Origin: Baffinella frigidus | Taxonomy: Eukaryota > Cryptophyceae > Cryptomonadales > Baffinellaceae | Direction: 5' to 3' | DNA length: 21,390 bases | Assembly (NCBI GenBank): GCA_026770585.1 | Contig: MU646476.1 | Span: forward strand, 10,510-31,899 | Shown here: in pieces, positions 6,701 through 12,100 of the stretch | Numbering within the stretch: the first letter of the stretch is position 1 | Layout of the letters: every line of letters starts with the position of its first letter | Notes under the pieces: generated by a model | What the model was told of the DNA's origin: nothing | The model's database searches: none | Seen by the model: the letters and a program-made list of their open reading frames with translations, nothing else | Program-made: the position numbers and the translations under genes

Positions 6701-8890
6701 ACAAACGTGTTAACTTTTGCGATAAAGGGTTATTCAGCATTTGACCCCGGGTAGGCTCCTGTCCGGGTCCGTCTGGCAAGCCAACCATCGGTGTCAACGC
6801 TCGCTGGTAGGCCATGATACTAGTAATTATTAAAGCATTTGTGTAGTAAAATTCGTTGCCGGTGCGTATTTATCATAAATACTCGTCCGGATGAGATTGG
6901 TCCTCGTCCGCCGCACTACCAAGGTCTATGTCTTCTGAGTCCGTCTGACAAGTCTACCATCGGTGTCAACGCTCTCGCTGGTAGGCCATTTAGTACGCTC
7001 GCTGGTAGGCTATTTAGCGATCGCGGGTAGGCCATTTAGCGTCAACGCTCTCGCTGGTAGGCCATTTAGTGTCAACGCTCGCTGGTAGACCATCTACGAC
7101 ACGGCTATCGGGTTGCCTCCAGGGTGGCATTTTTGTTCACGAATGTTATCCGGGGAACCCTGTTTTTCTTTCATTTGATGGCAGCGAAAATTACTACACA
7201 AATCCTTTAATATTACTTGTAAGAACGAATTGTGCAGTAATTTTCCTTGCCATCAAACGAAAGAAAAATACGTTTCCCCGGATAAAATGCTCTCTTCACA
7301 AATGCTAACTGTGTCTTCCCGAGTTGGGAGCGGTTCTACAGCTGCCAACTCGGGAAGACATAATCTTCGACACGGCCATCGCCGAATGCATCACTCCTGC
7401 CAACGCTACAGGGGTCGTTGCAAGGGTCTGTGACCATCGTAGGGTTGCCGTGAGACCTTCACGTTCGAGCCCTGGGCTCAAAGTGCACTAAGTTTGTGCT
7501 TCGACGTCACACGTTCAATAAATTCTCTTCTCTCATTACCGTTCAGGGTGCAGGGTTCAGGGTGGGGGGTGGGGGGGTGGGGGTTTAGGGTTTGGGGTTT
7601 AGGGTTGCTAGCTCTGTCTCACACGGTTTGGTCTCGCCAATTTGGCGAGACCGGAAGTCAATTCCCCGGGGGTTTGGTGTAAATCCGTCAACTTTTGGAG
7701 TGACCACGATCATTCAACCGGAGTCAGGCAGAGCTAGGTTACTTAGGCGACAGATGTTCGGAATGGAGGTAGGCTTGCTCACTTCACTCGGAGTCAGAAC
7801 ATTTCGCCTAAGTCAACTCCCCCTGAAAGCTAGCGCCTTATGTCAAATGCCGTCCATGGTGGCCAGGTCCATCTAAACGAAAACAGGGGAAAGTTGACTT
7901 AGGTGAGCTGGTTGACTTGGCTGAAATCTTGTGGCTCGGAGTGCACTTGCTCAATGCTCTCTTCCCAAATGCTTGTTCACAAATGCTCTGTTCACAAACT
8001 GACGGAGCATTTGTGAACCAGCATTTGTGAAGCGAGCATTCGTGAACAAAAATGCCACCCTGGAGGCAACCCAGGGGCAAACCTGGAGACATCTATTGGG
8101 CAAATCGATGGTTTCTCAAGTCAACTCCCGTTACAAATGCCACCCGGATCGGGTGGCATCTGCGGGAGATTGACCTACGATTTGCCCCTGGGTTGCCTCC
8201 AGGGTGGCATTTTTGTTCACGAATGTTAAAATGCTCTCTTCACAAATGCTGGTTCACAAATGCTCCGTACGGATCTTGGCGCGCTCGACCACGTGGAGGT
8301 GCATAGGTATGGGGGGATCCGTCGGAACGGATCCTGGCGAGGCACGTTACGAGCCATGTCACAGCTGTTGACTTTTGTATTCCACCCTGGAGGGGACTTT
8401 AACTTGCGGCCAATCCCGAATAACCCTTGCGGGATTGGCCGCAAGTTAAAGTCCCCTCCAGGGTGGAATACAAAAGTCAACAGCTGTGACATGGCTCGTA
8501 ACGTCCATCGCCAGGATCCGTTCCGACAGCACGAGAACCCCCCTCCCCTGCAGCAGTCCTCCCCAGGTCCTTCTAACCCTCTCCGTGGGAGAGAAGCACC
8601 TGCTTCCGAATCGCCGCCCGCGTCTTCTCCATGGTCCCACCCATCGTGACCTTCGTGCCCTCATCCACGACGGACGCAGGTGCTTCAGCCCCAAACGCCA
8701 TCGCCCGCACCTGCCCCGCTCCGCGCAACGCCCTTCCCCGCCGCGCCGCCACTGAGCCGTCCCTCGCACCGGACTGCCACGGCGACGCCGCAGCGGTCTG
8801 CGACGCCGCAAAGGCGCGGGTGCTGAACGAGCGGGGCGTCGAGGAGCGCACAGCGGCGCCAGGGAGGAGCAGCGCCCGCCTGATGAGCAT
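608..8890 (-). CDS. Mitochondrial-type Sel1-repeat protein gene, 4 exons seen, 3' end outside window
   Basis: Gene model built by eye: exons complement(8600-8890), (5038-5158), (2246-2307), (608-698), continuing left of the window. Exon 1 ends in phase 0 with RAAIRKQ. Exon 2 starts in phase 0 with ADEGNDTAAYNLG. Exon 2 ends in phase 1 and exon 3 starts GG AAC CAC in phase 1. Exon 3 ends in phase 0 and exon 4 starts GAT CCC in phase 0. The joined reading gives Sel1-like helix pairs (x-Q-A-x-x-G-x-x-x-A-x-Y-N-L-G-x-x-Y). Family knowledge: Sel1 repeats are TPR-like adaptor scaffolds, and some, such as COA7, act in mitochondria. The N-terminus here resembles a mitochondrial transit peptide, so a mitochondrial Sel1 scaffold is the best inference. 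Three introns of about 3.4, 2.7 and 1.5 kb are packed with broken exon copies, heptamers and hairpins. Exons that I could not see may exist. Confidence 0.7.
708..990. repeat. Heptamer arrays TTGAGGG and TTTAGGG/TTTCGGG
   Basis: 708-792 is about twelve TTGAGGG units. 908-985 is TTTCGGG turning into TTTAGGG. The G-rich strand is on top, opposite to 81-396. Confidence 0.85.
866..910 (-). pseudogene. Broken 5'-part copy of Sel1 exon 4
   Basis: On the minus strand, TAAAACAG^GAGCCC then EPVEARTLFEKDAP, ending in unrelated sequence. The acceptor half is kept and the donor half is missing. The copy lies upstream of intact exon 4, opposite to the copies at 21-485. Confidence 0.6.
1376..1626. repeat. 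Three tandem copies of an 83-bp unit
   Basis: Units start at 1376, 1459 and 1542 with (G/T)TCACGCCCCT and end in TTTTATGCTCTAAATGTACT or a degenerate form of it. Related TTTCCTGCTCTAAATG pieces follow at about 1700, 1800 and 2066. The units differ from each other by scattered substitutions. Confidence 0.85.
1931..2034. repeat. 15-bp tandem repeat TTTCCCAGTGGTTCA
   Basis: Six to seven copies of TTTCCCAGTG(G/A)(T/A)(T/C)CA, ending next to a truncated Sel1 exon 3 copy. No coding meaning is apparent. Confidence 0.85.
2246..2307 (-). CDS. Exon 3 of the Sel1 gene
   Basis: This is a 62-nt exon with acceptor GATGCAG^GGAACC and donor GACAAG^GTCTAC. It starts in phase 1 and ends in phase 0. It completes SADAG from exon 2 and reads NHHAVFMLGIFALDGWG then RDK. 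That is the second helix of a Sel1 repeat plus the conserved G-W-G/R-D turn. It is the only copy in the neighbourhood with both an acceptor and a donor; seven or more truncated copies surround it. Confidence 0.72.
2391..2416. repeat. Perfect 26-bp palindrome
   Basis: AGAAATAGTCGAA followed by its exact complement, with no loop. It lies in Sel1 intron 2 between two heptamer arrays. Confidence 0.9.
2576..3100 (-). pseudogene. Three broken 5'-part copies of Sel1 exon 3
   Basis: Copies at about 2576-2621, 2734-2779 and 3053-3096 each start CAG^GGAACCACCACGC on the minus strand. They read NHHA(V/G)FML(A/G)IF before running straight into TTTATGG or TTTAGGG heptamers. All keep the acceptor and lose the donor, and all lie upstream of intact exon 3. 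Confidence 0.62.
2861..2898. repeat. GGTCTCACC hairpin
   Basis: AGCCCC-GGTCTCACC-gaatt-GGTGAGACC-gaa-GGGGCT. The same hairpin recurs at 7630-7652 (GGTCTCGCC-aattt-GGCGAGACC) and degenerately at 9640-9660. Each has a (G)TCAACTTT(T)GGAG-like or CAAATCCGTCA element nearby, so it is a small hairpin family. Confidence 0.8.
3101..3572. repeat. Long TTTAGGG/TGTAGGG array
   Basis: About 470 bp of G-rich heptamers. A pure TTTAGGG core at 3136-3222 is followed by TGTAGGG, TCTAGGG and TTGAGGT variants with a short higher-order repeat (GTTCAGAGTTTGAGGTGTAG). Unique sequence of about 55 bp then separates it from a C-rich array at 3628. Confidence 0.85.
3594..3812 (-). pseudogene. 3' part of Sel1 exon 2 split by a telomere-like array
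   Basis: Minus-strand LEKDLVEA lies at 3783-3807 and a VADAG^GC-like exon end at 3588-3627. The two are separated by about 150 bp of CCCTAAA/CCCTGAA/CCCTGGA repeat. The exon end keeps GACGCAG followed by GCGAGC (a GC donor) and has gained a stop. Another GCGAGC end occurs near 4395-4405. Confidence 0.5.
3628..3776. repeat. CCCTAAA/CCCTGAA/CCCTGGA array
   Basis: C-rich heptamers face the G-rich array that ends at about 3572, a head-to-head layout. The array lies inside a copy of Sel1 exon 2. Confidence 0.85.
3818..3948. mobile_element. Core A hairpin element, 131 bp
   Basis: The termini are TGAAAACGGTTTT and its complement, with TA at the right (3949-3950) and TC at the left. The centre carries core A arms around TTTAATATTACTAATAAA. 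It is the same length and family as 20531-20661. It abuts a broken Sel1 exon 2 copy. Confidence 0.8.
3960..4300. repeat. Degenerate repeats around CCCATACAGCC(A/T)(G/C)TTGACTGAACC
   Basis: Four CCCATACAGCC/CCCATGGAGTC units at 3963-4080, then CCTCAAG and CCCTCAAC heptamers. A GGTTGGTTCGCAGCGGCACGATG segment at 4139 recurs at 4538. GTACCGGGGTTCAGGGCTTA recurs at 4291 and 4771. No gene is evident; this is intron 2 of the Sel1 gene. Confidence 0.6.
4440..5030. repeat. Intronic repeats, GGCTTAACGGTT family
   Basis: About 10 copies of GGCTTAACGGTT(T/G) interspersed with TTGAGGG and CAGGGTT units, and the duplicated GGTTGGTTCGCAGCGGCACG block. I see no exon here with both splice sites. Confidence 0.6.
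5038..5158 (-). CDS. Exon 2 of the Sel1 gene: one full Sel1-like repeat
   Basis: This is a 121-nt exon. The acceptor reads CCTGTAG^GCGGATGAG and the donor GACGCAG^GTGAGC. It encodes ADEGNDTAAYNLGMAYMKG, then a Gly-Leu-Glu-Lys-Asp loop and the helix VEACVLITQSADAG. This is a textbook Sel1 pattern (A-Y-N-L-G, Y-x-x-G, E-K-D, E-A). A CTAAC branch-point-like sequence lies upstream of a duplicated acceptor copy at 5261. Partial copies of the first seven codons differ almost only at third positions (GAT/GAC, AAT/AAC), which supports this strand and frame. Confidence 0.78.
5129..5288. repeat. Segment duplicated at 6227-6383
   Basis: About 160 bp is nearly identical to 6227-6383, offset by about 1.1 kb. 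Each copy holds two minus-strand starts of Sel1 exon 2 separated by a G-rich stretch (GGTGTGGGGTTTTGGGGGG). In this copy the left start belongs to intact exon 2. The second start (5243-5260) is truncated after ADEGNDT. Confidence 0.7.
5324..5485. repeat. Nested inverted and direct repeats
   Basis: Outer arms are GACTTTTTTCACTAGAGGTA and its complement. Inside are two 48-bp direct repeats, each with AATTAGTACATGCACTAAAT (itself a near palindrome) and a GAGGTTCACTTCTGAGGTG segment that also pairs with the left arm. The left arm can fold with any of several partners. Confidence 0.8.
5527..5730. mobile_element. TA-flanked hairpin element, core B type, 204 bp
   Basis: The termini are GAGCCAATGTGGTAGGACTT and its complement, with TA on both sides (5525-5526, 5731-5732). 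Arms of about 80 bp include GCGAACTTCTAGATGGA. The centre has a TACAAAT remnant of core B. It sits in the repeated GAGCTAGTTCACTTCGGGTG block. Confidence 0.85.
5807..5944. mobile_element. Core A hairpin element, ATCTCCA..AAAGTATTAATTAATTGC family
   Basis: Arms are CAAGTATTAATTAATTGCTTTT and complement, with core A inside. It is flanked by AAGG on both sides. Removing it restores GCCAAGGTTGTACTGG, read on the minus strand as QYNLG. The sister element is at 19482-19623. Confidence 0.8.
6060..6165. repeat. Left member of a separated inverted pair with 6640-6745
   Basis: AATAACCCTTTATCGCAAAA plus about 85 further bp matches the reverse complement of 6640-6745 with roughly 85 percent identity, about 500 bp apart. 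It contains two GTACCA sites and GTTGACAGGATTTGTACC. The start of the block recurs in the palindrome at 8321-8527. Confidence 0.75.
6227..6383 (-). pseudogene. Duplicated broken 5' parts of Sel1 exon 2
   Basis: Second copy of 5129-5288. The minus strand reads ADEGNDT after TACAG^ (6358 leftward) and ADEGNATAAYTTLEA after TGTAG^ (6256 leftward). The latter runs into a CCTGCCTCCAGGGTGG hairpin half. Both keep the acceptor and lose the rest of the exon. Confidence 0.6.
6406..6508. mobile_element. TA-flanked core A element, 103 bp
   Basis: The termini are TGATAAATACGCACCGGTG and its complement with TA on both sides. The centre is core A around ATACTAGTAATTATTGAAGC. The host flanks (GAGTGTT and AATACTC) also pair, so the insertion point looks like the middle of an older palindrome. 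Confidence 0.85.
6450..6939. repeat. Direct duplication 6450-6572 / 6817-6939
   Basis: About 123 bp, including the right half of the core A element and the downstream CGTCCGGATGAGATTGGT and CTACCAAGGTCTATGTCTTC, is repeated 367 bp to the right with over 95 percent identity. The second copy therefore has only half an element. Confidence 0.85.
6964..7097. repeat. Tandem repeat (GTCAACGCT)CTCGCTGGTAGGCCATTTAG
   Basis: Five degenerate units of 22-31 bp. GGTGTCAACGCTCGCTGGTAGGCCAT also occurs once at 6790. No protein repeat is convincing in any frame. Confidence 0.85.
7149..7282. mobile_element. TA-flanked core A element with an empty site
   Basis: The termini are TCCGGGGAAMCSTRTTTTTC (both ends, consensus) with TA at 7147-7148 and 7283-7284. 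The inside has ATGGCA, core A and an exact TAATATTAC at 7208-7216. The paralogous sequence at 8214-8250 reads GTTCACGAATGTTAAAATGC with no element. This proves precise insertion at TA. Confidence 0.9.
7312..7360. repeat. Hairpin TGTCTTCCCGAGTTGG
   Basis: 16-bp perfect arms (7312-7327, 7345-7360) with a 17-nt loop. Confidence 0.85.
7365..7990. other. Unassigned intronic stretch
   Basis: It contains the GGTCTCGCC hairpin (7630-7652), a G-rich heptamer run (7540-7605) and an imperfect inverted pair built on ACTTAGGCGA (7740-7822). A short plus-strand open stretch (FDTAIAECITPANATGVVAR at about 7366) has no splice or family support. I see no exon. Confidence 0.4.
8002..8268. repeat. Long inverted repeat, about 80-bp arms
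   Basis: Arms 8002-8081 and 8181-8268 share GGAGCATTTGTGAACCAGCA, GAACAAAAATGCCACCCTGG and GGCAACCCAGGGGCAAA. The loop holds a small perfect hairpin, ATGCCACCC-ggatc-GGGTGGCAT (8137-8159). Overlapping open frames here on both strands are artefacts of the dyad. Confidence 0.88.
8321..8527. repeat. Near-perfect 207-bp palindrome
   Basis: Arms 8321-8418 and 8430-8527 are almost identical. The main mismatch is CGAGGCACG against CGATGGACG. The loop is 11 nt (AATAACCCTTG). It includes GTTGACTTTTGTATTCCACC and GCGGCCAATCCCG. It lies in intron 1, 73 bp downstream of the Sel1 exon 1 donor. Confidence 0.92.
8600..8890 (-). CDS. Exon 1 of the Sel1 gene: presequence and first helix
   Basis: The ATG at 8890-8888 opens a 97-codon, GC-rich exon that begins MLIRRALLLPGAAVRSS and continues PRSFSTRAF. 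It is rich in Arg, Ser and Ala with no acidic residue in the first 43, typical of a mitochondrial transit peptide. The end reads GTMEKTRAAIRKQ and is followed by CAG^GTGCTT, a donor at 8599-8598. This gives phase 0. The frame stays open upstream to an in-frame ATG at 8986, but the 8890 start puts the presequence at the N-terminus and is preferred. The overlapping plus-strand frames have no splice or homology support. The segment VVDEGTKVTMGGTMEKTR matches no family I know. Confidence 0.68.
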
Positions 8891-9055
8891 GTTCGCCCGT
8901 TGAATGCAGTCCACGCCCCAGCGAGTGCTCGCTGGCGTCAACTTGACGAAAGTTGACAGACAAAAGTCACTTGACAGCTGTGACATTTGACGAACTCCTC
9001 GGTGGTGGGGGCGAAAGGCGAAACTCCTTGAACTGACAGGGCAAGGCCAGAGGGA
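8891..9055. promoter_or_regulatory. Divergent start region between the two genes
   Basis: Only 165 bp separate the two opposed start codons. The interval has no clear TATA box. It carries repeated TTGAC motifs (CAACTTGACGAAAGTTGACA, CTTGACAGCTGTGACAT). The string ACAGCTGTGACAT recurs in the right arm of the large palindrome at 8321-8527, as its reverse complement in the left arm. A shared bidirectional promoter is inferred only from position. Confidence 0.45.
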
Positions 9056-9124
9056 ATGTCGGCGGAGTACCTTGCCAAGGTGCAGGCGCTTCAGGCGCGC
9101 CTCCAGAGCGAGCTCGCCATTCAG
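9056..9124 (+). CDS. Exon 1: N-terminal coiled coil
   Basis: The ATG lies in AGGGAATGTCGG and opens 23 codons, beginning MSAEYLAKVQALQARLQSEL. Leu, Val and Ala spacing suits a coiled coil. The donor is ATTCAG^GTTCCC in phase 0. The frame runs to a stop at 9182-9184 if unspliced. It is divergent from the Sel1 gene. Confidence 0.6.
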
Positions 9125-12100
9125 GTTCCCCTACATCGCACACACACGATCCAGTGGCCCACTGGAACACCACAAATACTCTGAAGCCCCTTTTGACCCA
9201 GCGACCAGCACCCAGCACCAGCACACACTCGCCCCGACCCCCACCGTATGCCCCCAAACCCTGCACGCCACCCCGCCAGATCCAGACCACCCACCACCCA
9301 CTCTGAACCTCGAACCCCACGCGTGGCAGGAACGCCTGAGGCTGGGGCTCGCGAGCTCGACGCCCAGCACGCCAGTGCGCTCCTCCGCGAGTGGACCTTC
9401 GACGCCCTTCACCGCCGAGAAGCGTGCAGGGCAGCGCAGCCCGTCCCAGGGCGATGTCGTGCTCCCTCCGTCCGAGGTACCTTGACACGGAACACTCCTG
9501 TGTTCGGGAAACTTCCACACGCTATTGGGAAATGGCCGGCCGTAATCCCAGCTGTGCCTCAGTTGGGTTGGCTGACTATTCTCAAGTTTACATGCTGGGT
9601 GTTCAGTACAAATTGGTCAACTTTGGAGCGGAAAACAGCCCGGTCCCACCAAATTGGTGAGCCCAAATAGACGGAGACAGCTAGGTGGTAGCTTTTGAAA
9701 CGATTTTTTTATACATCCCACAGATAAAGCGGCGGGGTCGGCGGGGGTCCCTACCACGCCAGAGGGCTCGAGGAAAACCGACGTCTTATCCACGTCAGAT
9801 CTGACGTCGTTGACTTTAGGTTTCAGGGCATTTCCCCTGAAAGATGTCAAAAGTGGGAGGGTGGTGAAGCAGGTTATTTGCACAGGAACACGATCTTCCC
9901 GCGAGACCCCCAAAAAGTTAGCAGTACTTTTGTGAAATAGAATTGAAATTTAGTCCTCGAAAGTGCCTCTGACTTTTTTGGGATCTTCCGGGAACACCTC
10001 GAAAAACAGGTCCTGTTTTGATACCTGAGGCGGGCCCGTCCGGGGGAAAAAAACGCAAACAATCAACTTTTGGCAAAAAATCAAGGGGATCGACGATAAC
10101 TTTTGGTCTGCTTCAGCACTCTCAAAAGTGGATGTTTCGAGCCCTCTGGCGTGGTAGGCATGTCCTACCGTAGGGTCCTGAGGACCGATTATCCGAAGCT
10201 CCCAGACCCGAAATAAGCTGTTTCGGGTTGCTGGCGGGGAAATAGCCCGCCGTAATCGGTTTTCACACGACCGTCATCTCAAATCGCAGATTTCATAGGC
10301 TAACGTCCTGAAAACCGGGTAGTTGACCCTACGGTATTGCCTACGGTAGGCTGTAGGGGCCAGGGGGGGTCCTATGAAACATTAGCTCATAGGGGCCCTA
10401 CGGCCTACCATAGGCAATACCGTAGGCCTAACTACCCAGTTTTCAGGACGTTACCCTATTAGATTGTGGTACACATTTAAAACTGAAAGGGTTTTACAGT
10501 TTTACCAGGACCTTATTTCAAAATGTATCCGAGAAAGACGTTCCAAATCGCAACGATGTTCCCTCGACTCTCGATCGCAGATAAAGCGGCGGGGTCGGCG
10601 CGAATCGATCACAGTCGAAATCGCACCCCCGCCCGCGCGCACCTCCCTCGATGGTCGCACCTCCCACCAACCCTCACGGGCGCCTCACGGGAGGACCAAA
10701 TCAACGATTCTCGACCTTGTGTGCAAAGCAGTTTTAAAACTCCCAAAACCTTGAGACCGGAGCTTCTATTGGGCCATGACAAAATCAGAGGAGTCGGATT
10801 CGAGCCCTCTGCGAAGGAAAAATGGCTCCAAGAATTCGTTGATTCGGTCTCGCCGTGAGGGTTAGTGGTCCCGCCCACGTAGAGCGCTGTGCAGAGAAGT
10901 TGGCCACGGGAAATAATGGAAAATCGAGAAATTGGAGCCATTTTGTCAACTTTTGAAAAAATTAGTACCATGAATTTCTCAAAAGTGGACAAAATGGCTC
11001 CAATTTCCCCATTTTCCCATTTTTCGGTGGCCAACTTCTCTGCACAGCGCTCTACTACACAGCGGGATACGAAGGGATTTTCATGTACTTGTATGGCTTC
11101 GCGAAGGCAAACGGCTCCCTCTTACACATTGTGTACCAACCTTCTGGACGAGGCACTTTTAAATAGTACCAGCATTGCGCCTCTTGGTACTATTTAAAAT
11201 CCGGTTTTCCGGTTTTCAAAGGGACTTATAGGACGTGACAAGGATTTTAAATAGTACCAAGAGGCGCAATTCTGGTACTATTTAAGATCCACTAGAATCG
11301 GACCAAACCCCCCTGGATCTGCTTTTTTTTCGTTTTTTTTTCGCGAGGAAGTGTTGACTGAACAGCGCAGGTTTGATTCAAGGATGGTTGACTGAACCGG
11401 ACAGGGTTTGAACGTGGGCGGTGACTGCTCCGGGCGGTGGTATCATCGAGATAACGTCTTTTTAGTCAACGTGCGTGAGATTTTTGAGTAGGAACAGTTG
11501 GAAGGGAACGGGCGTGCCATGGTGATGAACAAACTCATCCCGGGTGTTTGTTCATCACCATGGTCTATTCAGGTCTAGGATTTAATTTCGGGAATCTATT
11601 CAGGTTTAGGGTTTAATTTCGGGAACTGTCCATCTAAAATATTTATGGTACAAACCCAGCTATTTTAAAGCCCTAAAAGTACGCAATGGCTCAAACGGCA
11701 AGCCAAATCTGAAATTAAATCTATTCAGGAACGCGAAGAAAACGGTGCTTCCCCCTTTGCTGATACATCCCGATTGAATCGCGGACAGTTGTGAGCCTTG
11801 GTCGGACAGGTGATGAGCCTCAATGGTTGACTAATGAAGGTAAGTTCTCTCTCGCTTGTGTGTCGGGCCTTGGCCGGCGCGGCCTCTCTCCTCCCAAGCG
11901 GGGTCACATCTGGTAGCGAAGGTCGGTAGGCTCCCCTGGCTGTTGAAAAAAATGAGGGGTTTCGGGTACTGATCTTCTTTCATTGTTCACATCAGGTTCC
12001 CCCCAAAATCTTCTTCTTCATTACCCTCGTAACTTTCTGGACAGTGATCAACTTACTAACTACTCGCCGACAAGGAGATTGATAGAGTTAAAGGGTGTAA

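Noticed and set aside
8226-9520. Long overlapping open frames on both strands
   Set aside because: Around 8321-8527 they arise from the palindrome. At 8970-9520 they are high-GC shadows of the divergent exons and lack splice or homology support. Only 8600-8890 minus and 9056-9476 plus (two exons) were kept.
10609-11197. Opposed open frames of 141 and 102 codons
   Set aside because: Most of both frames lies in the 10882-11052 hairpin, and the two peptides share segments (GAILSTFEK) because the DNA is a dyad.
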